In this document: positions 10,433 through 20,722 of the stretch, in pieces
Layout: each line of letters begins with the position of its first letter
How positions within the stretch are numbered: position 1 is the stretch's first letter
Assembly (NCBI GenBank): GCA_035578905.1
Contig: JAQJVL010000698.1
Location: forward strand, 186,001-250,000
DNA: 64,000 nucleotides
Origin: Stictocephala bisonia
Lineage: Eukaryota > Arthropoda > Insecta > Hemiptera > Membracidae
Direction of reading: 5' to 3'
Notes under the pieces: generated by a model
Told to the model about the DNA's origin: nothing
The model's input: only the letters and a program-made list of their open reading frames with translations
The model's database searches: none
Translations under genes and position numbers: made by a program

Positions 10433-11690
10433 AATAGACCTATTGCAATATATGTAATACTTTAGTCCTGGAGTAGAAAGCAATTTGCAGTTTTTTAATT
10501 GAGGTTTGGCTGGTTCCTTTTGTCTGGTAAATATATTAAAATATAATATTTTGAAGAGTCAAGATGTCTTAAAGTGGGTTGTTAAAATTGTATGTTTTTA
10601 GTTGATTGAATGCAATCAATGTCTTGTCAACAATGCATACAGTAAGGTCAGCCGTATGTACTGCTGCAGTAACAGCTGGAGTACAGAGTTGAGGTAGGAT
10701 CTGTAGGAATGCATGCCAATGCAGAGTCAGCTCAGGTGTTTAGTTGCTGTTTCTACAGTGCTGGTGTTATTGTAACTGCCAGCTGTACTGCAGTTAATGA
10801 TGTTGAGTTAATGACATCTTATTTGATGAGTTGGCCTCTGACGTCACTTATGAATGTCTATGTGGCCAGTTGAAAATCTTGATTCATTAAAAAGCTTATC
10901 TTTTTTAGTTGTTGTATATAAAATAAAGTGTTAAATGTTACATTGACGTTTTTGCATAAAAAATGCTTGTTATTGAAGTGATTCTGACTTAGCTTGACAG
11001 TGTCAGTTATTTATGTGATTATTTTGTGAAGATGTAGTTTCTTGATAAAAGATATTATATTAATTACTTACAGATGTTCCAAGGTAAAATTTAAGTGCAA
11101 AGTAATAATAATTTGTTGTTGTATTACCACTTTAAACACTACTTTCTTGAGAGACACTTCACTGGAGACTGTAGTCAGTCGGCCATTTTTGTTTAAGCTT
11201 ACTTGTCTGTATAACATTACCATGTGGAAGATGAAGTCTTCATGTACTTATTGTATAGTATGGATTAGATATAAGCGTTGCTGGAGTGGTGGCTCACCGT
11301 TGAATACAAGAACCATTCCAACCAAAGAGAGTAGCCAATTTGTCTATATGAGCTTCTTTCAGGTTTAAGAGTTGTGTTTGAAACTAACCAATCATTTGGG
11401 AGCTATTCTAGTCAAGTTATTTAGATTTGCATAGCTGCAATGCTGGGTAGATTCCTTGGATTGATGGTGCTGTGGGCCATGCATGAGGGCAAGTGCAAGC
11501 TGTGGTCCCTGAGTAACGAACACTTATGAGACTTGAAATCTGCAATAACTTAAAAACAGACTGGTTTACGGCACACGGTTTTACGAATAAAGACATTGGT
11601 AGACTGCCTCGAACCAGTAAAGGCAGTCACTTTCCAGTCAGGCCTACCTTATCAGATGAGTTGATTGTGACCTGAATTCCCCTCCCTTCC
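10433..11690. other. Unassigned 1.26-kb intronic stretch
   Basis: No convincing coding content. GC-richer words near 10640-10870 ('gctgcagtaacagctgg', 'ctgacgtcac') could belong to the LINE's upstream region or be unrelated. The 108-codon frame at 11042-11368 is not protein-like. Confidence 0.35.
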
Positions 11691-11955
11691 TCCCTGGTTT
11701 AGATGAACCAGTAGTTTTGATGTAGAACCCTTATTGTGGTATAATTGTATAGGTAGTTTTGTGTAAAAACCCTACTGTGGTCTAAATGTATAACTAGTTT
11801 TATGTTGAACTCCTATTTTGGTTTATATGTAGCAGTAATTTTAATGTAAAACCCTTATTGTGATTTAGATGTAGCAATAGTTTTTACGTAAAACCCTTAC
11901 TGTGGTATAAATGTAGAGCTAGTTTTGTGTAGAACCCTTATCTAGTTTAGATATA
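11690..11955. repeat. ~41-bp minisatellite, left flank of mariner
   Basis: Degenerate tandem units built on 'gtagaacccttattgtggtttagatgta', continuing beyond the mariner at 12906. The mariner inserted into a pre-existing array. Confidence 0.85.
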
Positions 11956-12905
11956 CGAGGTACAGTCAAAAAGTTCACGGAATCGATGTCCAGTGATACA
12001 CAGCGTGGATACCAGTGGGAATTTTGTTCTGTAGCAGCTAGTACTACTCTTGGAGAAGGGATATCGGTAGCGCAAGTATCGCTCAGCCACCATTGTTTCC
12101 GTGTGAGGAGCGCTTTTCATGTATTTGCGTGTTTACATTGTCGCCTTTTGAAAATTGATTTAATGTACAGCAAAAATACATAAAATGTTGTGTTTTGTTT
12201 AAAAAGTTATGTTCTGAGACACTTAAAATGGTAATTCAAGCGTACATAGTTGAAGCGATGAAGAATAGCCAAGTTTACGAATAACACAAATGTTTTCATG
12301 AAGTTTGCATACACATTGAAGATGACTCTTGTAGTCGACGCTCTTCAACTGCAACCACAGTTGCAATCAAGTGAGTTCGGCAAATTGTCCATGCAAACAG
12401 AAGAATAGTGATTGATGAAAAATTTTTTTTTTCATCAATTTTTTTCATCGTAAGTGTCTACACAAAAATTCTTAGGCACTTACGTGACTCCATTAGGAGG
12501 AAACAGCCTGAAAAATGGGCAGAAAACAATTTGACTTTGCTGCATGACAATGCCCCTTTACATAGATCCCTGTTAATACGTAACTACCTTATCATGCTCC
12601 ACGTTACCACGATAGATCTCGCCTGACCTCATGCCGGCCAATTTCTTCCTGTTTACACGGTGAAAACATCAAAAAAAAGGAAATCAATTTTCAGGTGCTG
12701 AAGCAGTCAGAAAAAATGCGACAAAATCATTGAAATGCATTTTAAAAAATCAGAGGCAACACTGTTTTGAACAACTGTATGATCGTTGGGACAAGAGTGT
12801 TGTTGCAGGAGGAAAGTATTTTGAAGGAGAATAGGTTTGTAAGTTTTTATCTTTGCCCAATAAATATATTTCTACCGATTCCAGAAACCTTTTGACTATA
12901 CCTCA
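11956..12905 (+). mobile_element. Internally deleted mariner element with TIRs and TA TSD
   Basis: A 950-bp element bounded by TA (11954-11955, 12906-12907). The ~30-bp terminal inverted repeats begin GAGGTAYAGTCAAAA and end GGAATCG. Internal remnants are a helix-turn-helix side (RRIVIDE near 12400) and a distal part LRDSIRRKQPEKW followed by LLHDNAPLHRS (12478-12580), the second catalytic Asp region of mariner transposases. The middle, with the first catalytic Asp, is deleted at a palindromic junction (12411-12439). It cannot make transposase and could move only in trans. Confidence 0.9.
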
Positions 12906-13685
12906 TAGAATTAGTTTTGTGTAGAACCCTTATTGTGGTTCAGATGTAGCAGTAGTTTTTATGTAAACCCCTTATTGTGATCTAAATGTAGAACTAATTT
13001 TGTGTAGAATCCTTATTGTAGTTTAAATGTAGAGCGCTTATTGTGATTTAGATGTAGCAATAGTGTTGATGTAAAATCTTTATTGTGGTTTAGATATAGA
13101 ACTAGTTTTGTGTAGAACCCTTATTGTGGTTCAGATGTAGCAGTAGTTTTTATGTAAACCCCTTATTGTGATCTAAATGTAGAACTAATTTTGTGTAGAA
13201 TCCTTATTGTAGTTTAAATGTAGAGCGCTTATTGTAGTTTAGATGTAGCAATAGTGTTGATGTAAAATCTTTATTGTGGTTTAGATATAGAATTAGTTTT
13301 GTGTAGAACCCTTATTGTGGTGTAGATGTAGTAGTAATTTTTATGTAAACCCCTTATTGTGATCTAAATGTAGAACTAATTTTGTGTAGAATCCTTATTG
13401 TAGTTTAAATGTAGAGTGCTTATTGTAGTTTAGATGTAGCAAAAGTGTTGATGTAAAATCTTTATTGTGGTTTAGATATAGAATTAATTTTCTGTAGAAC
13501 CCTTATTGTGGTTTATCTGTAGTGGTAGTTTTAATGTAAAACCTTTATTGTGGTTTAGACGTAGAATTAGTTTTGTGAAGAACCCTTATTGTGGTTTAGC
13601 TGTTGTGGTAGTTTTAATGCAGACCTGTTGTTGTGTTTGGATGTTGCACTGGTTTTAATGTAGAATACTTACATTGATTCAGATG
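12906..13685. repeat. ~41-bp minisatellite with 191-bp higher-order unit
   Basis: Right part of the array interrupted by the mariner. Landmarks 'agaaYtagttttgtgtagaa' recur at 12907, 13098, 13289 and about 13480, exactly 191 bp apart. This shows three higher-order copies of four and a partial basic units. Beyond 13480 the array becomes degenerate. Confidence 0.85.
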
Positions 13686-14099
13686 CGCAACTTCTGATGT
13701 TGAACCTGAGACGAACTTGAGTTTGTGTGCATCAAACTCTTTGATACGTATCAACTACCTTTGATGGCAAACCAAAGGTGGCATGCCAAAGGCATCTTAA
13801 ATTTGACAGAACAATAAATTAAGGACTTTATTCTTATACAACCAAAATATTCTGTCATAGCATATTGTAATTCATTAATAAGATGATTATTGAAGCACTC
13901 TTAGCTTTTGAAAACTACCGTAATAATCAACAGTGACCAGTTACCCTTAAATGGAGTTTATTACTTTCTGAAAATAACATTAAAAAATTTTTTTAAAGTT
14001 TTAAAAGAACCATGGAATGTGTCTGTTAAAATGATGTGCAGGAAAATGTTAGTAATTTTTTGTTAAACTATAAACAACATTTTCAGTCTAATTTCCCTT

Positions 14100-16380
14100 T
14101 ACAATCTACTAGAAATAAAGAGAGGCAATATCGACATCTATAAAAATATTGGGTTTCTCAGGGCTGATATATAATTTAGCTAAGAGACATCCTCTTTGTA
14201 ATTTTATTAAATAATTAGATGATAAAAGTAAGGTTGTGTAGGCAGTTGTAAACTCAGAATTTGGACGAGAAAAAAAAGTTTATTTTTCCATTATCAATCA
14301 GCAGAACTATATTATTTCTGATAGTTTAAAAATGTTAGATTATTTCAATAAGAATTTTTCAGAAGTTAACTAGGACACATTTAATACAGTTTTTCCATAG
14401 ACTATAGTAAATAATTTTAACTTGAAAAATAATTTACCTGCTTTTTAATTCCAATCAATAACCAGACAAAAAATTACCAATGGTATTTCATCATTGAAAA
14501 ACAAAATTAATGCAGGCTGGAATGAAATTTCTGTTAATCTTTTAAAAGAACTGGTGATATCATTGCTGGCCTTTGAGTTTGATGGTTAATCAATCTTTTC
14601 ATAGTGGAATTTTTCCCTATCAGTTAATATATGCTGAAATTAAACCACTTTTCAAAACCGGTAGCAAAAAAAGCCCTAATGATTATCGCCCAATATCAAT
14701 TTTGCCTACCTTATCTGAAGTTTTTAATAAAATAGCTGCAGAACAGTAGTCTTCTTTCTTTTAGAGCAACAACATCTTTGTGGGTGAGCAATATGGATTT
14801 AGGTCTGGGCGAAGCACAGTTGATGCATTATCTGAATTTCTTTTGAAAATTAATTGTAACCCGGAAAGGTCAAAGAATGGTAGTTGATCTCCTCTGTGAT
14901 TTGCCCAAAATAATTGATTGTGTTGTTTATGACATACTATTTGCTAAACTTAAATTTCGTAATCTTTCTGAAATTGCTTTAAAATAATTTCATAATTTAA
15001 TCAAATTTTTATAAACTGTGTATCATAAAAATTTATTTTGGTTCAAGAGTCAACACAAACCATAAAGTCAATTTTGTATGGGATATTAGCAAATTTTAAA
15101 TAGTTTTTAAAATAAAACATATCTTTTGCCAATGTTACAAATTTTACATGCAGATTTAAAACTATTTTTGGTCCTAAATAAACATAATATTTTCAAAATA
15201 AAGTAAATTTTTGTTTGGTACAGCATATAAATCACATCTTCTTAGTTTTTGAGCATAGTTACTATTATTTTGAGGTAAATTGTCACTTTTTTCAAAAGAT
15301 TCTTAGACCCTTGAACACAAATAAATGTTTAAATGGAATAATTCCTAAAGCTTTGAGCAATAGATATGACAGTTCCTTTTTACATTTTGTTGTAACCATC
15401 CTTATAAACAATTTTTGCTGTAGAAAAAAGTTTTACCATTACATTATAGCACCCGCCTTAACAAAATACACCATATTCTAACCTGCTGTGTACTAAAGAA
15501 TGATATATTTTAAAAATCTTTTCGCTGCAAATTTTATCCAGAAAATGAAAAGATCTCTAAAAATTATTTAATTTAGCTTTAAAAATTACAGTATGACTTT
15601 TCCAACCCTAATCTTGGCCCACTTGAACACCTAAATATTTTATTTGATCTCTCTGACTTATCACAGAACAATCTGAGCTGCAGACAGACTGCAAACACAG
15701 GCAACTTACACACTTATACATTAAATATGAAAAGAAAAAAAATATTTTTAACAATCATAAACTAAAATTTATGTATTTTGTCTTTTCGAGACAATACAGG
15801 TCCTTTCAGATGTATTCATAAAATTATTTTATGTTATTTTACTTTCTCATGCAATGTAATATAGAATTTTGGGGTGGGTCTAACCATTATAATGCTGAAT
15901 TGATTTTTAAAATACAGAAAAAACCTCAGAATAATGACTTTTTTCAAACCATAATAGATGCTCTTGTAGAGAAATATTTAAAGAAGTGAAATTGTTAACA
16001 TTGCCATTATTATTATATATTTTCCAATGGCTGTTATTCATAAAAAGAAATGTAAATTTGTTTATAAATTAAAACCAACAAAGTAATTATTTAACAAGGC
16101 ATCGAGATAATTTCCAACTGCCCATTCATAGACTAACTTCATTAGAAAAACTACCACAGTGTACAGGAAAAACTTGTCTAACTAATACTAAAATTCAATA
16201 CTCTGAAATCTAAAAATTTTAAAAATTGAAATTCTGGAATGAGAAGTAACTAAATTACTACTAGACAAGACTTACTATAGTATTTATTATTTCTTAAATT
16301 ATATCTTTTGTTAGTTTTAAGCAAGTTTTTGTATGTATATATTTTAATTAGATCAGAATTTCACTAATAAATATGTGTCA
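14100..16380 (+). mobile_element. Heavily decayed sense-strand LINE (RT region to 3' end)
   Basis: Many-times frameshifted remnant of a Jockey-like ORF2. Readable pieces are SSLKNKINAGWNEIS (near 14490), YAEIKPLFKTGSKKS and NDYRPISILPTLSE (14630-14720), GEQYGFRSGRSTVDALSEF (14785-14845), IEFWGGSNHYNAELIFKIQ (15863-15920), CREIFKEVKLLTLPLLL (15970-16010) and RHRDNFQLPIHRLTSLEKLP (16100-16155). AATAAA near 16367 is a plausible 3' end. There is no long frame, so it is the oldest-looking LINE here. It ends 120 bp before the next host exon. Confidence 0.75.
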
Positions 16381-16497
16381 ATTTTACCTGTTTCTCCAGC
16401 TTTGCTGGTTTATGTGTTATGTGTATTGCTGTTAAACGTTTTTTGAAATTATTTGACTATTTAATCCATATAACTTACCATGAATGTGGTTTTGCAG

Positions 16498-16659
16498 TAT
16501 GCATGCTGCCACATGATATCACAAAGATGTTTCTAACCAAATCAGTTCCTCTGTGCTCATTCAACATTGACAGTGCTTTCTGTACTACATTATTTAGGCC
16601 ACAAATAGCATTCTTTTCTACCTTAAAATTCTTGAGACTATGCTTCAAAGAGACGTTAC
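16498..16659 (+). CDS. F-box-only/LRR-like protein, internal exon B
   Basis: A 162-bp exon with acceptor TTTTGCAG (ends 16497) and donor GTAAGT (from 16660). Only the frame that enters with two bases and leaves with one is open. This is exactly the phase left by exon A, so the splice reads VHMVL|V|CMLPHDITK. The peptide continues VPLCSFNIDSAFCTTLFR and STLKFLRLCFKETL, a leucine-rich pattern fitting the middle of FBXO33/39-type proteins. The minus strand here is also open for 73 codons, but the splice sites and phase favour the plus strand. Confidence 0.65.
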
Positions 16660-16820
16660 GTAAGTATAGAATATTATGCATCAGTAATTTGAACAAAAAT
16701 GTTGATAACCTCTTGATATTGTCTATTCATTTTTCATATACATTCTAATTTAAGCATTTTAAATATTTTTTTTTTTTTAGTTTTCCTATTGAATATTTAA
16801 CATGTTTTCCCCTTCTAGAG

Positions 16821-16918
16821 AATATATTGAATTGATGAAGATGCTTACAGTTTCCTTCTTGAGATGCGTAGAACAATTCATTTATGCTTCAAACAAAACA
16901 TCCCTTATTTTTCCATCG
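16821..16918 (+). CDS. F-box-only/LRR-like protein, candidate exon C
   Basis: A short exon after a 161-bp intron. It has a pyrimidine-rich acceptor ending TTCTAGAG and a donor GTAGCT at 16919. In the frame set by exon B it reads YIELMKMLTVSFLRCVEQF, then IYASNKTSLIFPS, a helical LRR-like continuation. It needs the second AG of the tandem acceptor and leaves in phase 0, so exon D must then start at 20563. If it is skipped, exon B joins 20561 in frame. It may be constitutive or alternative. Confidence 0.5.
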
Positions 16919-17040
16919 GTAGCTGGACTTATTTAGTGTAATTACTGTTATCCCAAATGTATTTTTGGATTTTATGGAGAAAGTTAGCAGCTTCACTTGT
17001 TTTGTTCACTGGTTGGTATATATTTTTATTTATTTATATA

Positions 17041-19310
17041 GGGTGTCCTGTAAGTAACTAGCCAAACTTCTGGAGGTCATTCCTTGAGTTAAAAAACAAA
17101 AAATTTCATTTGTACAAATCGTCTATCTCGCTCCATATCTGGCTATCTGTCTGTATATGTTTTTTACTAAAAACATAATATCTCTAAAGTAATTTAAGAT
17201 AAAACTATGAAAATTGGTATGAATGTTGATCTTTATAGTGTTCATGTACTGTATAAATTTTTTTTTTTTTTATAACAATCCTTTTCAAAATGGTGGCCAT
17301 TTGAAATGTTTAAAGCCAAATATCTTAATATCCTTAAATTTTACTAAAAACCTCTAAGATACAGAAAAGTTTAAGAATTTATTTATACAAATAATTGTAT
17401 AAAATGTTTTAGGATTGAACAACTATTAACTGAGAAATTACAATTTTTATCAAATAAAAATCTGCTTGATATTAATAAAATTGGAAACATTAGTAAAGTG
17501 ACGTTTATTACAACACTAATACAACAGTAATGAACAAAATAAAAATACTAGTGATCCTACAACATATGCTCAAAGTGCCCACCATCCATGTCTATGCATC
17601 GTTCTAGTTGATTTCTCTTAGAACTTCTCATTCGTTTAATATACTCGATTTCTGTCTAATCGTATTACAGCCATCCACTATTCTTTCCCTTAACATTTCA
17701 ATACTTCCAACAGGTGTTTGATATACCAAAGATTTAAGGTAACCCCATACAAAAAAGTCCAGGGGGTTTAAATCAGGAGACCTAGAAGGCCACGCTACAG
17801 GACCACCACGGGATATCCATTTGTTTCTAATAACCCATAGTCTAATATCGACACTAAAATGTGCAGGAGCACCATCCTACATAAACCACATTGAACTTCT
17901 TTCATGTAAAGGCATGTCTTTTAATAGTTTAGGTAACGAGTTTTGTAAAAAGTCTAAATATGATGCTCCGTTTAGTCTATTTGGCAAAAATACAGGTCCT
18001 AACAATTTATCTCCAATAATCCCTATCCACACATTAAGAGAAAAACGTACATGATGTCTACATTGCGATGTAGCATGAGGGTTGAAATAAGCCCAAAAGT
18101 GGATGTTATGGTAATTAAAAATACCTTCTCTTAAAAATCCTGCCTCATCGGTAAACAAAATACTTTAACAGAAATAGTGGAATAAAAGCAATTTTTCCTA
18201 AAAACCATTGACACAGATTAATTCTAGGCTGAAAGTCTCTTTCAAAAAGACTTTGGATTCATTGAATATGATATGGATACAACTGTTGCTCTTTCAAAAT
18301 ACGCCACGCAGAGGTTTTTGACACTCCTTCTACCTGTGACAACCTTCTGACACTCGTACTAAGGTTTTCTTCAGTGGCATTTAATATTCTTTCTTTAGCT
18401 CTAACAGTTGTCACTGAAACTAGATGACCCAACTTTTCATCTTTAGAAAAAGTTCCACGCTCCCTCAGCGACCTATGAACAGTTACGAAAGTTTCTCGGT
18501 GCGGAGTTCTTCGTACTGCCTCACGTGAATTTCCAATCCAAATATAAAATGAACATCTGCTAATTCTTCATTTGAATAAATAGTTATTTTGGTTCATGAA
18601 GAAACTAAATAAGATAATAAACTAATACCAGTGCAACCACAAAAACTATTTCAAGAAACCCCTCTTAACTTCATTGTTTTTGTTTAGTAATGAACTCCAA
18701 TCAAAAACAAATAAAAATAGGTATTTTCCAACAACAAACTGTCAATATTACAGTCAGCTGATAGTGATAGAATCTATGTATTTTCAATTTCCAAATCAGC
18801 TGTAACAATATATTTAGCACTAATCTAATTTTTAGTTAATAAATGTCACTTTGCTAAAGTTTCAAATTTTATTAATATCAAGCATATTTTTATTTGATAA
18901 AAACTGCAATTTCTCAGTTAATAGTTGTTCAATCTTAAAACGTTTTATACAATTATTTGTAGACAATTATCTTAAACTTTTTTGTAACTTACAGGTTTTT
19001 AGTAAAATTTAAGGTTATTAAGATATTTGGCTTTAATATTTTAAAATGGCCGCCACCTTGAAAAGAATTATTGTAAAAAAAATGAAATTTAAATAGTGCA
19101 TTAACACTATAAAGATCAACATTCATACCAATTTTCATGGTTTTACCTTAAATAACTTAAGAGATATTAAGTTTTTAGTAAAAAACACATTCAGACAGAT
19201 AGCCAGATAATGGAGCAAGATAGACGATTTGTACACATGAAATTTTTTTGTTATTTTTAACCCAAGGAATGACCTCCAGAAGTTTGGCTGTTTACTTACG
19301 GGACACCCTG
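17041..19310 (-). mobile_element. Tc1/mariner-superfamily element (DD41D-like) with ~480-bp TIRs
   Basis: A 2.27-kb element bounded by GGGTGTCC ends in a TATA context. Its inverted repeats extend about 480 bp (17041 to about 17520, and 18830-19310). Homology continues through 'agccaaacttctggaggtcattcc', 'tcgtctatct' and the 'ttgatattaataaaatt' block. The transposase lies between on the minus strand. A right-hand CA (TATACAGGG) is missing at the left end. It sits in the intron after exon C. Confidence 0.88.
17650..18590 (-). pseudogene. IS630-Tc1-mariner transposase, disrupted
   Basis: Reads from YSNEELADVHFIFG (near 18580) through REAVRRTPHRETFVTVHRSL and SVRRLSQVEGVSKTSAWRIL (helix-turn-helix). 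It continues with FTDEAGFLREGIFNYHNIHF, DGAPAHFSVD and SRSPDLNPLDFFVWGYLKSL. All three catalytic Asp regions are recognisable: TDEA, DGAPAH and NPLD. I count 38 residues between the last two Asp, three fewer than I expect for the similar DD41D insect family. An ochre codon precedes SILFTDEA (near 18165), an amber replaces the residue before DGAPAH (near 17879), and there are frame changes near 18280 and 18560. Inactive. Confidence 0.85.
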
Positions 19311-20560
19311 TATATTTATAATAGTTAAAAACAATATATAAATAAATAGAATAGAAATATAGTTTATAAACCATACTTATAAACCATATTTGTAAACCAT
19401 AGTCTAGAAATAAACCATAAAAACCAGCTAAAACCATATAGCTATTTATAGTTTATATTGAGTTCCTTGTTACCAGAGAATCTATTCTCAAGGCTATTTG
19501 TGAAGAGTAGGAAAAGTTTCACTTTAATTTATATACTTTTTAAACATTTCCTTAAGTATAACTGCTACAATAGCAATAATAAATTTATAGCAAAACTACT
19601 ACTCTTTAACCATAAATAAATTATAATGTTTTAGCTACAATAGTATAGTTGGGTTCAGTAGGGTTTTGATCGTCAGTCACAAAGCCATCCTCGCCCTAGC
19701 AAGCCAATGATATTAGCTGTGGGGGGAGAGAAGGAAGGACCAAAAGTTGTATAGGCAGCTTGGCTTTGCTAGACTTAGAGCAAGCTCAGAGGAAGAGGGC
19801 CAAATGTTTCCCTAAGTAAAATGACTTGAGAGCTTCAAACAGCTATCAACTGAGAGTTGAGGCAATGGTTTTGTTTTCAAAATAAGTAATAGGCCACTGT
19901 GTACAATAGTTAATTATTGTTTGGACACAATTATTGATATTCAAAAATCTTTAGTATACTTGTGATTTTCCTTTGTGACTAACATTGAAATTATGTAATT
20001 AGGGTTGAGGTCTAACGTTCTGTACTGTTTTTTTTTTCAGTGTAAAAACGCAGTGAAAAAAGTATTTATCAACTGGACACTAAATCATTTATTATTATAC
20101 GTTCACTTGTAGTTCATGTCACTTACTTTTCTACAAACAATAACTAAATTAATAATCACCAAAAATATTAATAACTTACTCGTTCGCAGTAAAAACTTAT
20201 GAAAAATAATGTTGTTAGGTTATACATTTTTTTATAGTAATGTGTGCCAACGTTAATAAACTATGCTATTTGTTTGGGAACACCCCCTATGTGGGCATAA
20301 AGGGTATTTACTTAAGAGCTAGCCCATTGAATATGTAGAGAATACTCCCCTGCTTGCTACTAGGGATTACAATTAGATAGTTAAAGTTCTGTATGCTATA
20401 TACTGACTCTTCTACCTCAATTTGAAAGTCATCATTTTTTTCACAAATATATTAAAAACTTCCAATTGCAATAAATATACTGGTCTGATTATATTTATTA
20501 TTAAACGGCAGCTAAGATTAAATATGATTATATTAATATTTTATTGTTGATTTTTTTCAG
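19311..20560. other. Intron sequence between the transposon and exon D
   Basis: No ORF or repeat recognised. A polypyrimidine tract with AG near 20040 and the true acceptor TTTTTTTCAG at 20551-20560 are the only notable signals. Confidence 0.4.
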
Positions 20561-20562
20561 AG

Positions 20563-20722
20563 CATGTTAATATACTAATATGGCATTCGTCTGGAAAAAT
20601 AGACAGTTCACTGGAACTACTTATAAAAGAAACCCAGTTACATAGTTTTGTGTATTACGGGCCGTTACAGTACAAGGCGACAGTCAGCAAACTGTGTGAT
20701 GCTGCTCTTCTCTCTTCTTCAA
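20563..20722 (+). CDS. F-box-only/LRR-like protein, internal exon D
   Basis: The acceptor TTTTTTTCAGAG offers two AGs: a start at 20561 (phase 1, if exon B joins directly) or 20563 (phase 0, if exon C is included). Both keep the same frame: HVNILIWHSSGKIDSSLELL, IKETQLHSFVYYGPLQYK, ATVSKLCDAALLSSS. The donor is GTAATT at 20723, leaving one base. The content is leucine-rich without transposon features. Confidence 0.62.

Noticed and set aside
16475..16696. Minus-strand 73-codon frame overlapping exon B, with a donor-like site
   Set aside because: Protein-like at first sight, but no acceptor in phase was found, and the plus strand has both splice sites and the phase set by exon A.
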